Source: Stenotrophomonas maltophilia (GTDB lineage: Bacteria > Pseudomonadota > Gammaproteobacteria > Xanthomonadales > Xanthomonadaceae). Taken from it: a stretch of 64,000 nucleotides of DNA. Positions within the stretch are counted from its first letter, which is position 1. Each line of letters begins with the position of its first letter. The notes under the pieces were generated by a model that saw only the letters and a program-made list of their open reading frames with translations, was not told where the DNA came from and ran no database searches. Below are positions 51,596-59,978 of the stretch, one piece after another. The stretch spans positions 62,001 to 126,000 of the forward strand of contig NZ_LYVJ01000009.1 of assembly GCF_001676385.1 (NCBI RefSeq), in the 5' to 3' direction. The translations under genes and the position numbers were made by a program.

Positions 51596-52774
51596 CTACC
51601 TCGTCGCAACCGGCTGGGACTCACCGTGGTCTCGCAGATTGACGGTAGCCTCCATTGACAGACCGACCCGCAGCGGATGCTGCTTCAACTGCTCGGGATC
51701 AATCCAAATCCGGACGGGCAGGCGCTGGACCACCTTGATCCAGTTGCCCGTGGCGTTCTGTGCGGGAATCGCTGCGAAGGCAGACCCTGATCCTCCGGCG
51801 AAGCCTTCGACACGGCCCGTATAAACGACATCGCTTCCGTAGAGGTCCGAGGTCAGTTCCACGTGCTGCCCGGGACGGACCTTCTGCAACTGGCCTTCCT
51901 TGAAGTTCGCATCGACATAGATGCGGTCGATCGGCACCACGGTCATCAGCCGCACGCCCGTCTGAACCTGTTGTCCAATCTCCACCGAACGCTGCGCGAT
52001 GACGCCATCGAAGGGCGCACGCAACACGGTCCGTTCAAGATTCACGCGCGCCTGGTCAAGCCGCGCCTTCGCCATGAGTACGGCGGGGTTGCCATCGACC
52101 GTGCTATCTACGATCAGCGCCGAGTTGGCCGTCCGGGCGCCGCTTGCAGCTTCCTTTGCGGCCTCGGCCGCGCGAACTCGGGCTTGAGCCTGCTCCAGCG
52201 CAGCGCGCGCCTCGCGCAACTGCGTCTGCGCATTCGTCAGCTCTTCTTTCGAGACAGCGCCTTCTTCAACCAGGTTCTGCCTACGGCGCTCGTCGATGAC
52301 CGCTTTTTCATAGGCGGCGGTTACACGGGTCAGGTCACTGCGAGCGGTGGCGATCTCCGCAGCACGCAGGACCACTTGTCCCGCGAGGCTCTCGTCATTT
52401 CCCAGTAGTTGCCGCACTTGGCGCTGAGTACGTGCCAAATCCGCTTCGGCCTGCGCGACAGCAATCTTGGCGTCGGTATCGTCCAAAATCACCAACACGT
52501 CGCCAGCCTTTACGGCCTGCGTGTCACTGACCTTGACTTCCTTTACAGGGCCGGCAACGAGTGGTGTGATTTGGGCCACTTCCGCTGCCGTGTAGGCGTT
52601 ATCCGTGGTGACGGATTTGCCTGCGAACAGAAGCGCCCACGCACCGTAGAGAACACCGATGGCGACCAAACCAACCGTCGCGATTAAAACGAGACGTTTG
52701 CGCTTCGCCCGCTTTCGTGAAGCCTCCGGCGTTGTGGAAGAATCTTGAGGGTCAGGGGGCATCGGAGCACTCAT
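51596..52774 (-). CDS. HlyD/EmrA-type periplasmic adaptor, system B
   Basis: The intact 392-residue adaptor has a cytoplasmic basic N-terminus, a single membrane helix (LVLIATVGLVAIGVLYGAWA, residues 28-47), a lipoyl half-barrel (SVTTDNAYTAAEVAQITPLV), a long coiled-coil hairpin (about 110-225, rich in Ala/Glu/Arg), the second lipoyl half (RAPFDGVIAQRSVEIGQQVQ) and a beta barrel (ATGNWIKVVQRLPVRIWIDP). It bridges the MFS pump and outer-membrane channel. Its start overlaps the OMF stop (ATGA) and its stop is 4 bases from the MFS start. It is the functional counterpart of the frameshifted adaptor of system A. Confidence 0.95.
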   Translation of the reverse strand: MSAPMPPDPQDSSTTPEASRKRAKRKRLVLIATVGLVAIGVLYGAWALLFAGKSVTTDNAYTAAEVAQITPLVAGPVKEVKVSDTQAVKAGDVLVILDDTDAKIAVAQAEADLARTQRQVRQLLGNDESLAGQVVLRAAEIATARSDLTRVTAAYEKAVIDERRRQNLVEEGAVSKEELTNAQTQLREARAALEQAQARVRAAEAAKEAASGARTANSALIVDSTVDGNPAVLMAKARLDQARVNLERTVLRAPFDGVIAQRSVEIGQQVQTGVRLMTVVPIDRIYVDANFKEGQLQKVRPGQHVELTSDLYGSDVVYTGRVEGFAGGSGSAFAAIPAQNATGNWIKVVQRLPVRIWIDPEQLKQHPLRVGLSMEATVNLRDHGESQPVATR

Positions 52775-54258
52775 CGGGTCACCTGTTCATTCATTGAGGA
52801 ATCGGAAAAGCCGCCGCCAAGGGCCTTTGTCAGCGCAATATCGAGGGATAGGCCGCGCACCCACAGGGCATTGACGGCCATCCGCGCATTGAGCGCGGCA
52901 TCCTCCGTCGTTAGCACGGTTTGATAGTTGGATAAGCCGCCCTCGTAGCGGCGCTTGGCGAGTTGGTAGGCTTTGTCGCTGCTGACGACCGCCGACTCCG
53001 TTGCTTCGAGGCGGATCGGAAGCGCTTGCAAGCTCCTCACTGCGTCAGCGGTTTCTCTCAATGCTTGGACCAGTGCATCGTTGTAGCTGGCTACCGCGAA
53101 CTCGTATTCGGCCCAAGCTCGGCTGTAGTTCGCTCGGAGCCTTCCACCCTCGAAAATGGGCAGATGGATGGCGACTCCGGCACGGCCCGCATCGGAACCC
53201 GAATCGAACAGGCGGTTCAGGCCCAGCGACTCGTAGCCAACCAAGGCGACCAGATTGACGCTGGGATAGAAGCTTGCCTTTGCAACGCCGATACGCTTGG
53301 CGGCCGACTCCACGCGCCATCGCGCTGCCACGATTTCGGGTTTGCGCCCGATCAGATCGCTCTTCAGTGTTTCCGGAAGCGCCAGAGACAGGCTTGGCGA
53401 AAGATGGGTCTCGTGGATATCCAGACCACGATCCGGTCCACGCCCTAGCAGAGCAGCGATCCCATTGCGAGCCAGTTCTATCCGTTCTTCCACGTCGGCC
53501 AAGTCAGCCCGTGCCAGCTTGGCCCTCGCATGTGCCTGTTCCAGTGTTGTTTGTGTATCGAGGCCCTGCTCAACGCGGCGCATCGCCATGCGCTCGGAGT
53601 CCTCACGGTTTCTGAGCGTATCTCTCGCCAGATCGCGCTGTACATGCAAGCCATTGAGTTGGACATAGCGGCTTGCGAGTTCCGTCGTCAGCAGGACGCG
53701 AGCTGCGGCGGCATCGGCTTGCACCGCCAGCGCCTCGGATGTGGCCGCATCCAGTGCGGAGCGGTTCTTTCCCCAAAAGTCGAGTTCCCATCCGAAATTC
53801 AGAGAAGCCGCACCATAGTCGTTCCACCCCTTGGGAACGACGTCCCTTGGGAAGATGCTGTTGTACGTCAGCTTCTGCTCGCTGGCGGATGCGTCGAGTG
53901 AGACAGAGGGAAACAGCGCTGCGCGCGCACCTTTCGATCGCGCAATAGCGGCATTGAGGCGAGCCTGCGCTTGCGCCATCGACGGCGAGTTAGCCAGCGC
54001 TTCGTCCATCAATTGGTCGAGTTGTGGATCGCCAAAGGACTTCCACCACGCCTGCGTTGGCCATTCACCGACAGGCGCCTCAAGGCTCTTGTTGGCCGCA
54101 AGCCCCTCCATTGATGCGGGCTTTTCCATCGGCCCCAGGTCCGGGATGGAGGCACATGACGCCAGGACTGCGCAGCAAATCGCCGCTGCAGCGGTCTTAC
54201 GCCATGCGGCAGAGGGCTTATCGACAAAGGATGAATATTGGAGTGATGGGCTTGACAT
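52771..54258 (-). CDS. outer-membrane efflux lipoprotein, system B (OMF)
   Basis: A 495-residue OprM/NodT-like channel. The ATG at 54258 opens a lipoprotein signal ending in the lipobox LASC (Cys about 35). Two OEP repeats (about residues 70-270 and 290-485) include NFGWELDFWGKNRSALDAAT and HLPIFEGGRLRANYSRAWAE, the usual tunnel-helix segments. It heads the operon OMF-HlyD-MFS and is divergent from the TetR gene, with a 189-base intergenic region that carries two operator-like palindromes. It is a paralogue of the system A channel but clearly diverged. Confidence 0.94.
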   Translation of the reverse strand: MSSPSLQYSSFVDKPSAAWRKTAAAAICCAVLASCASIPDLGPMEKPASMEGLAANKSLEAPVGEWPTQAWWKSFGDPQLDQLMDEALANSPSMAQAQARLNAAIARSKGARAALFPSVSLDASASEQKLTYNSIFPRDVVPKGWNDYGAASLNFGWELDFWGKNRSALDAATSEALAVQADAAAARVLLTTELASRYVQLNGLHVQRDLARDTLRNREDSERMAMRRVEQGLDTQTTLEQAHARAKLARADLADVEERIELARNGIAALLGRGPDRGLDIHETHLSPSLSLALPETLKSDLIGRKPEIVAARWRVESAAKRIGVAKASFYPSVNLVALVGYESLGLNRLFDSGSDAGRAGVAIHLPIFEGGRLRANYSRAWAEYEFAVASYNDALVQALRETADAVRSLQALPIRLEATESAVVSSDKAYQLAKRRYEGGLSNYQTVLTTEDAALNARMAVNALWVRGLSLDIALTKALGGGFSDSSMNEQVTR

Positions 54259-54292
54259 GGGGGCACCCGTAACTTGGCACGGCGCCATGCTA

Positions 54293-54308
54293 AACCGAGC
54301 GGTTCGGT
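54293..54308. promoter_or_regulatory. TetR operator candidate B1 upstream of the OMF gene
   Basis: AACCGAGCGGTTCGGT combines a 12-base near-palindrome (AACCGAGCGGTT) with a third CGGT arm. It differs by one base over 15 from the site in front of the OMF gene of system A (ACCGCGCGGTTCGGT). It ends 35 bases upstream of the OMF start. Confidence 0.6.
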
Positions 54309-54375
54309 GTAGTCAATAGCGAGAGTCGAACGGTAAAGCCAATGATGTCAAGGTGTTGTTGGAAGAAAGTTCAGT

Positions 54376-54385
54376 ACCGATCGGT
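54376..54385. promoter_or_regulatory. TetR operator candidate B2 upstream of the TetR gene
   Basis: ACCGATCGGT is a perfect palindrome 62 bases before the TetR start and is identical to the core of the site in front of the system A TetR gene. It is probably an autoregulatory site shared in specificity with the paralogue. Confidence 0.6.
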
Positions 54386-54447
54386 TTGTCTTGGACCGCT
54401 TATGTGCTATCGTGCTGCTTTACTTTCCGCAGCGGTGGACCGAACAC

Positions 54448-55122
54448 ATGACCACTTCGTCAGCGCGCTCGAAGGCGAGCACGCCTTCCAAGCATCCCTC
54501 GTCCACTGGGGGCGCAGTGCAATCAGAAAAGGCGCGCCTTGTCCTTGCCGGCGCAAGGACTGTCTTCTTGGCAAACGGCTTTAGCGCTGCGACGACCGAC
54601 ATGATTCAGCAGGCCGCCGGCGTATCGAAATCGACGGTGTACTCGCACTACCCAAACAAGGAAGCCTTGTTTGTGGCCGTCGTCGAGGCTGAATGTGAGC
54701 GGTTTCTTAGGGCCGTTCGTAAGCCCAAGTTTCCAGAAGAACGGCTCGCCGATATTCTGAACGCGATGGCGCTCGCCTACTTGGAGATTGTGCTGTCGCG
54801 TGACGGGTTGGCGCTATACCGCATGATTGCGGCCGAAGCGCCGAGGTTTCCTGAACTTGGAAGACGCTTCTACTTGGCCGGCCCCGCCGCCATAAACAAC
54901 ATCGTTGCGGAGACGTTGGAAGTCGCCTCCTCGAAAGGAGAGCTGGATCTTGGGAGCATTGGACTCGATTCCGCGGCGTCCCTGTTCGTGAATATGGTGC
55001 GTGGTGAAGCGCAGATGCAATGCGTAATGCACCCCGATGCTCCGGCGTCCGCTGCCCAGCGGGATCGGTGGGCGAAAGATGCCGTCACTACTTTTCTTCG
55101 TGCCTTCCAGAAAAATAGCTGA
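54448..55122 (+). CDS. TetR-family repressor of efflux system B
   Basis: The 224-residue regulator has an N-terminal HTH (about residues 40-85; AATTDMIQQAAGVSKSTVYS, then HYPNKEALF) and a ligand-binding domain with LSRDGLALYRMIAAEAPRFP and FLRAFQKNS near the end. It is a paralogue of the repressor of system A; the recognition helix residues are the same, which predicts binding to the same operator core. The start at 54448 is used; an in-frame TTG at 54391 would lie close to the operator. It is divergent from OMF-HlyD-MFS and probably represses that operon and itself. Confidence 0.92.
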   Translation: MTTSSARSKASTPSKHPSSTGGAVQSEKARLVLAGARTVFLANGFSAATTDMIQQAAGVSKSTVYSHYPNKEALFVAVVEAECERFLRAVRKPKFPEERLADILNAMALAYLEIVLSRDGLALYRMIAAEAPRFPELGRRFYLAGPAAINNIVAETLEVASSKGELDLGSIGLDSAASLFVNMVRGEAQMQCVMHPDAPASAAQRDRWAKDAVTTFLRAFQKNS

Positions 55123-55172
55123 GTGCAGTCGTCACGTAAGTGCTGCCTCTCGTTCCATGCAATAGCGCTCAA

Positions 55173-57134
55173 TCAGCCAATAGCGGGGCCGCGTGGTCGC
55201 CCCAGCTCCCACGATGTTGAGACCCCTCGCACCGTCACGGCCAGTTGCCGCCCCAGCCGTTGCTCGATCACCGGCTTCCACGGCACCAGCGAGAACCCCA
55301 TACCATCGTCGAGCATCGCGTAGCGCCCGCTGGCGAGCATGACGGAACGCCGGTAGATACCAGTCACGCGCCGCCCGTCGGCCACCGGCCGATGCTCTAG
55401 GCCGGTTTCGGCGGCGATCTCCAGCGCGGCCTTCGCCAATTCACGCCCGCGCAGCGTCGCCAGCAGGTTGCGCGCGAGGACGACGCGCTGCCCACGATGC
55501 TCGGCCAGTCCTTGTTCAGCCAGGAAGTCGGCGCGCTGGCGCAGCGCGTCCTTGACCTCGGCCCCAAAACCCAGGTCGCCCAGTCCCTTGCAGCCACCGA
55601 CCAACTGCTGGTCGAGCCAGGTGGCGCCGATCACCCGGGCCTGCCGCTCGATCGGCAAGTGCGCTTTCAGCTCGACCGCCACACCACCACCGAGGCGCTG
55701 CGCGTCGTACTGGCGGCCTCGCTCGGCCAGGTCGGCGGGCACGCGCCAGACGCCTTCAGCCTCGCGCTCCACGATGCCAGCGCGGCGCAGGGCTCCGAGC
55801 CGGCGTACATGGGCGGCCACTACCTCGCGCGGATCGCGGTCGTTCATGGCCTGACCTTGGGCAAGCGCAAGGTGATGATCGGTGCGGTACACGCCATAGG
55901 CGGCCAGCGCGGCGATGTTCCGGTCGGCGGCGCGCACGTCGGCCGCGCCTTTCACCTCCACCACGGCCCCGCTCGGGTACTGCTCTAGCTCGGCACGCGG
56001 CGGCAGCGTGACGTAGTGCGCCTTGCCGTCCGTGCCATCGACGATCAGATAGCCCTTGTCGTACAGCTCGTCGGCCAGCCCCTTGCCGACGACGCGACCG
56101 ATGACGGCGCGGCCACCCTCGCCGGCCTGGAACACGGCCAGTTCGCGCTGCTTGCCACTCATCGCCCGTTGCATCGTGCGGATGATGTCGCCGCGCTCGC
56201 CCATTGCCCGCAAGGTTGGCTCGGCGTCGGCACGGACGGCCCACGTGCCGGGCTGCGGTTCGGACGCCAATCCCATGCGTTGTAGGTGTTGCAGGCGGCC
56301 GATCAGCACTTGCCGCTGGCGTTGCAACCGGGGTTCGGCGAAGCGTTCGACGCGCACCAAGCCATCGTCGGCGGCCTCGCGCTGCAAGGTGCGATCCAGG
56401 CCCGTCCAGCGCTCCTGATCGACTTCGCGCTGCATGGCGCGCTGCATCTCCAGCTCGGTGCGCGGCCCCAGCCATTCGGTCGCTAGTTCCGACGCACGCC
56501 GGCGCCTCCCCTCGGCGATGTAGTCGCGGGAAATGATGAGGTCTTTGCCGGTGTCATCCTTGCCGCGTAGGACGACGTGCGTGTGCGGGTTGTCGGTATT
56601 CCAATGATCGCCGGCGACCCATTCCAGCCGCGTGCCGAGGTCGGCCTCCATGCGCGCCATCAGGTGCCGGGTGTAAGTGCGCAGGTCGCCGAGTTGTTCG
56701 GCATCCTCCGGCGAGACGATGAAACGGAACTGGTGCCGGTCGTCAGCGCCGCGCTCCTTGAACGCTTCGAGCTCGGCGTCGTCGGTCGCCGGCCCGTAGG
56801 CGTGGCCCGGCCCGCCCTGGCGATCGACGCCTTCGCGCTCGATGTAGCGCAGGTGCGCGGCGGTCGAGCGCGGCCCGGCCTGCGCCAGATTCACCAGTCG
56901 CGCCTTGATCGTCACGCGCCGGGCGTTGGCCCCAAGTCCCCGGCCAGCGAAGCGCGCCGCGACGTGCCCGCGGCCTAGCCGGGAACCGGGTCGCTGGCCG
57001 ACGTTGCCTGCCACCTTGCCGAGCTTCGTACCGGCTTTGTTGGCCTGCCGCAGCACCTTGTTGACGAAGGCATCGCCGCGCTGTTTCGGAGCGCCAGGCC
57101 GGACGTGGAATCGGTCATCGTCGCGCTGGCTCAT
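55173..57134 (-). CDS. ICE relaxase, RlxS/DUF3363 type (Tn4371-like)
   Basis: The relaxase has 653 residues from the ATG at 57134, which has GGAG 9 bases upstream; the frame stays open further upstream but that part is not protein-like. The N-terminus (MSQRDDDRFHVRPGAPKQRG) and basic Gly-rich lead are typical of VirD2-like relaxases of Tn4371-family ICEs. The HUH-like motif HWNTDNPHTHVVLRG lies near residue 190, and the large C-terminal half is DUF3363 (YLIVDGTDGKAHYVTLPPRA). It would cleave oriT and pilot the strand. Its neighbours (S26 peptidase, DUF2840) are in the usual ICE order, but the rest of the conjugation genes is missing. It is much richer in GC than the left-hand cargo. Confidence 0.93.
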   Translation of the reverse strand: MSQRDDDRFHVRPGAPKQRGDAFVNKVLRQANKAGTKLGKVAGNVGQRPGSRLGRGHVAARFAGRGLGANARRVTIKARLVNLAQAGPRSTAAHLRYIEREGVDRQGGPGHAYGPATDDAELEAFKERGADDRHQFRFIVSPEDAEQLGDLRTYTRHLMARMEADLGTRLEWVAGDHWNTDNPHTHVVLRGKDDTGKDLIISRDYIAEGRRRRASELATEWLGPRTELEMQRAMQREVDQERWTGLDRTLQREAADDGLVRVERFAEPRLQRQRQVLIGRLQHLQRMGLASEPQPGTWAVRADAEPTLRAMGERGDIIRTMQRAMSGKQRELAVFQAGEGGRAVIGRVVGKGLADELYDKGYLIVDGTDGKAHYVTLPPRAELEQYPSGAVVEVKGAADVRAADRNIAALAAYGVYRTDHHLALAQGQAMNDRDPREVVAAHVRRLGALRRAGIVEREAEGVWRVPADLAERGRQYDAQRLGGGVAVELKAHLPIERQARVIGATWLDQQLVGGCKGLGDLGFGAEVKDALRQRADFLAEQGLAEHRGQRVVLARNLLATLRGRELAKAALEIAAETGLEHRPVADGRRVTGIYRRSVMLASGRYAMLDDGMGFSLVPWKPVIEQRLGRQLAVTVRGVSTSWELGRPRGPAIG

Positions 57135-57640
57135 GGCGTCGCTCCGTCCAAGACCAGCGCAGTCCAGCGGACGAAGCACGCGACTTCGCCAATGCCGATG
57201 CGGCATTGCGCACCTTCGCGGCACGCTGCCGCCCCGTGGCGCGTGCCGCGCTCCCCCCCACGTGCAGACAAGGTTTTCAAGCGGCCATGTGCCGCGACCT
57301 TTTATCTTGCCCTGCATCTTTCCCCAGCCTGACGGCACGGGGATGCGATGCCCCGGCGGCGCTGCGCGGGGCGCAGCCAGCCAGCCGGCGAACGCCCACC
57401 AGGCGGTAGGCCGGGCGCGTTCGGGACAAGCGATCTGCACAGGGAAATGCACGTTGCCGTGCAGCAGCGGATGCCGTGCGAAGTGCGGCGCGGATGCGCT
57501 CGCACTGCACGTATGGCGACATGGCGAATGCACGCGCATCGACACACCCGATGGCAGGTCAGCGGCAAGCGGTAGCGCGCCGGACATGCCACGGGAAGGA
57601 CGAAGGCCCACGCGCCAGCGAAGCCGCAAGTCATGCACGG
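57135..57640. other. relaxase upstream region, candidate oriT
   Basis: This 506-base GC-rich segment separates TraF from the relaxase gene. It is open on the minus strand without looking like protein. It holds the relaxase ribosome binding site and, near 57270-57330, an A-rich island (AAGATAAAAGG on the minus strand) within otherwise GC-rich DNA. oriT of such elements is usually close to the relaxase gene, so this is the place to look. Confidence 0.4.
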
Positions 57641-58216
57641 TCATGGCTGCTTCTCCAGATAGAGCGGCTGCGCGACGCCGATCACGGCGGATGCCTGGAT
57701 CGGCCCGAAGTAGCGGCTGTCGAACGACGCCGGGTTGGTCGTGCTCAACAGGAACAGTTCGCCGTCGGCCAGCGGCCGGCAATGCGGCCAGGATGGCAGC
57801 GGACGGCCCAGGCGGTCGGCAGGCAGCACGGCGGCCATCGGCACGCCGTCTATACGTACCTGACCGGCGACGATGCAGACGTGTTGCGGCGCGACCGCAC
57901 CCACACGCTTGAGCAGCGGGATGTGGGATGGCGGGTAGCCGCGCTGCGCAGCGAGCGCGGCCACGTCTGCCGGAAGCCGGGCCAGCACGATGCTGCCCAC
58001 GGACAATGGACGTGGCGGCGAGCCGGCCCGCTCGATGCGATACCAGCCGACCGGCACGCTGTCCGACGGGTTGTAGACCACGTGCGCCGCAGGCCGCACG
58101 AAGGATGCCCAGGCCAGCGCAGCGAGGCCGCAGGCGGACAGAACGGCCGGCACGATGCGAGCGCGCAGGCGGGGGCGAGGTTCCGGTGGGGTTCCGGGCG
58201 TAGAGGCGGCCGTCAT
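57641..58216 (-). CDS. traF: TraF-type S26 signal peptidase
   Basis: The 191-residue inner-membrane protein has one N-terminal membrane helix (IVPAVLSACGLAALAWASFV, residues 21-40) and a periplasmic S26 peptidase domain. The Ser nucleophile is in YNPSDSVPVGWYR and the Lys base in PLLKRVGAV; WPHCRPLADGELFLLSTTNP follows. In RP4 and Tn4371-like elements TraF matures or cyclises the pilin. The ATG overlaps the stop of the DUF2840 gene (ATGA). Because the mating-pair genes are missing here it probably has no substrate. The gene symbol is by family. Confidence 0.9.
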   Translation of the reverse strand: MTAASTPGTPPEPRPRLRARIVPAVLSACGLAALAWASFVRPAAHVVYNPSDSVPVGWYRIERAGSPPRPLSVGSIVLARLPADVAALAAQRGYPPSHIPLLKRVGAVAPQHVCIVAGQVRIDGVPMAAVLPADRLGRPLPSWPHCRPLADGELFLLSTTNPASFDSRYFGPIQASAVIGVAQPLYLEKQP

Positions 58217-58455
58217 TGCAGCGTCCTCCCGGCCAGCCAGGCGGCATGCCGCTCGGCGGTGTATTCGGGCAGCGGCAGGCGCGCCGCCAGACGGTTGCGC
58301 AGCGTGCGCCAGTACGGGGACGACACGTCGATGGCGGCGATGCCCAGCGCCTCTATGGCATCGGTGCGTTCCAGCACGGCGCGCACCTTGCTTTCTCCTT
58401 CGACGTGCAGCAGCAGATGCGCGCCCGGCTGCACGCCGGGGATGCGCTGAAGAAG
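58213..58455 (-). pseudogene. DUF2840 protein, 5'-truncated
   Basis: The last 75 or so codons of a DUF2840 protein are present (PGVQPGAHLLLHVEGESKVR, then YWRTLRNRLAARLPLPEYTA, then ERHAAWLAGRTLQ). DUF2840 genes lie upstream of traF in Tn4371-like ICEs. The N-terminal half is missing: right of about 58455 the sequence no longer matches, and a different gene set begins. This is the right breakpoint of the ICE fragment. It overlaps traF by 4 bases. Confidence 0.75.
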
Positions 58456-58560
58456 TAAACCGGTGACCGGCCCGAGCCCTGATCCCGATCAGCGCCGGGC
58501 ATGATCGAAAGACGGCCCGCCGCCATCGGTTGCGGGCCGTCGCGCTGTTGCCGCGCCTGG

Positions 58561-59004
58561 CTAGCGTGCGGCACATGCCTCCCAATGGGGGCGGCCGTCG
58601 GCGCCGGGAGCCACGGCGATTGCACGGGTCGTACCCGTACCTGCCTGCAGGCAGAAGAACGCATTGAACCAGCGCGATTGCGCCTTTCCACCGCGGCCCT
58701 CGGCATGCCCCCACATTTCCACCTGGTAGCGCTTGCCGGGCTGCAGCGCCGGCTCGGCCACGCCCTCGCGCAGGGAATCACGCTCCCAGATCGGTGTGCC
58801 TCCGCTGCCGACCTCCATCACCGACACGCCGGTGATGCGTGGGGGATGGGCGCGCGTCTCGCTGCTGTCCGGCACGCCGAAGCACGGCACGCCACTGCGG
58901 TCCTGCACCGTGGCCGGCTGGTAGCGCGCCGGCGGAGAGGTGCAGCTGGCCATCATCTGCAGCAGCAGACCAAGCAGGGTCACCGGCAGTCGCACTCGCA
59001 TCAT
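58561..59004 (-). CDS. hypothetical lipoprotein
   Basis: The 147-residue product starts with a signal peptide and a probable lipobox (VTLLGLLLQMMASCTS, Cys about residue 21), followed by a Pro-rich linker and a beta-rich domain (RITGVSVMEVGSGGTPIWER, then RYQVEMWGHAEGRGGKAQSR). The mature part has two further Cys. I recognise no characterised family. Its start overlaps the stop of the fragment upstream at 59001 by 4 bases, so both once formed an operon. Similar lipoproteins accompany Vgr-related and contractile-injection proteins in Xanthomonadaceae; this association is tentative. Confidence 0.6.
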   Translation of the reverse strand: MMRVRLPVTLLGLLLQMMASCTSPPARYQPATVQDRSGVPCFGVPDSSETRAHPPRITGVSVMEVGSGGTPIWERDSLREGVAEPALQPGKRYQVEMWGHAEGRGGKAQSRWFNAFFCLQAGTGTTRAIAVAPGADGRPHWEACAAR

Positions 59005-59283
59005 CGGGTTGTCCTCGGCAGGTTGTCCTTGCTGCTGCGGTTGGCCAGGAAGCTGGCCAGGGTCCGCTCCAGCTGTGCGGCGGTATCGGGCGTGGTCTGG
59101 TACCGCACGTTGTTCATGCGCGACTGTGACCCACGGAACGTGACAAGGAAGTAGTCCGCCAGCATGTCGCCCTGCGCCTCCATGTTGTAATCATGGAACA
59201 GGCGCGTTTCATCGAGCAGGTAGTCGTAGCTCATGCCCGGCCTCGGTGCCCGCACCAGCTTGACGTTGTAGCGCCGAGCACCT
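59001..59283 (-). pseudogene. C-terminal fragment of a Vgr/eCIS-associated protein
   Basis: The frame is open at its 5' end (RRYNVKLVRAPRPGMSYDYL and onward) and encodes DETRLFHDYNMEAQGDMLAD followed by YFLVTFRGSQSRMNN and a short basic tail. The DYNMEAQGDMLADYF segment resembles the end of metallopeptidase-like proteins annotated as Vgr-related or eCIS-core proteins in Xanthomonadaceae. The N-terminal part, including the zinc-binding HExxH, is absent; upstream DNA does not continue the family. It overlaps the lipoprotein gene by 4 bases. The assignment is from memory of the family pattern and is moderate. Confidence 0.45.
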
Positions 59284-59978
59284 AGTGGCCCAGCTAGATG
59301 GCGGCAAGGACGTGGCCGGCATCATCGCTGCTGCCTGCTGGCTCTGCAACATGCGCCGGCACCAATGTAAATCGCCGCCCTCCCCCGTGGCCTACCGTGC
59401 CTTCGTGCAAAATCGCCTGGCGAAGGGAAAGTGGCACCCGCCGAGCGTGGCCAAGTTGCTCCTTAGAACGCGTGGACCGCAACCACCCGCCAGATGAGCT
59501 CCGCCGCGCTGATGCCTTGCCCAAGGTACCGCCATCGGCCGTGAACGGCTCCTCCCCACCTGACCCGGCAGCATGCGGGAGCGGTTGGTCAAGAATCCGA
59601 CCGCAGCTTGATCGAGCGCTACACCGCCGAGCATCGGAACCGGATAGGTGGGCGTCAACGAGTCAAAGACCCGCAGACTCTTGGCCACGCGCCCTGCCCA
59701 GGTTGACCGGAGAGGACAACGGACCGGCGAACACGTCCCCGGGCTGCTAGGTCACCAAGCGGTTGAGATCATCTTTCTGCCAGCGCCCCCCCCCTTGCGG
59801 ACCGGGTCGCCCAAGGAGAAGCGGTTGGTCTGCGGAAAAGTATGGCGAGCTAACCTCCATGCTGCGGTTCTGGCCAACCCTGCACTTCGGGGTCTGGGTA
59901 GCCGGTAGAGCCGCCGCGAGAGCGGCGGCAGAGATCCGTAGGGCTCGGTGGTTAGCGACCAACTACTAGTTATCGTGC
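59284..59978. other. 695-base stretch before the integrase gene
   Basis: Short frames on both strands without domains. It includes C-rich (C9 near 59788) and purine-rich parts. It probably represents eroded DNA between the truncated gene and the integrase's 3' end. No terminator for the integrase is obvious apart from weak inverted repeats around 59912-59935. Confidence 0.35.

Noticed and set aside
57135..58247. Upstream extension of the relaxase frame to 1024 codons
   Set aside because: The extension lacks protein-like composition, overlaps the traF gene in another frame, and the ATG at 57134 has a good ribosome binding site and a family-typical N-terminus.
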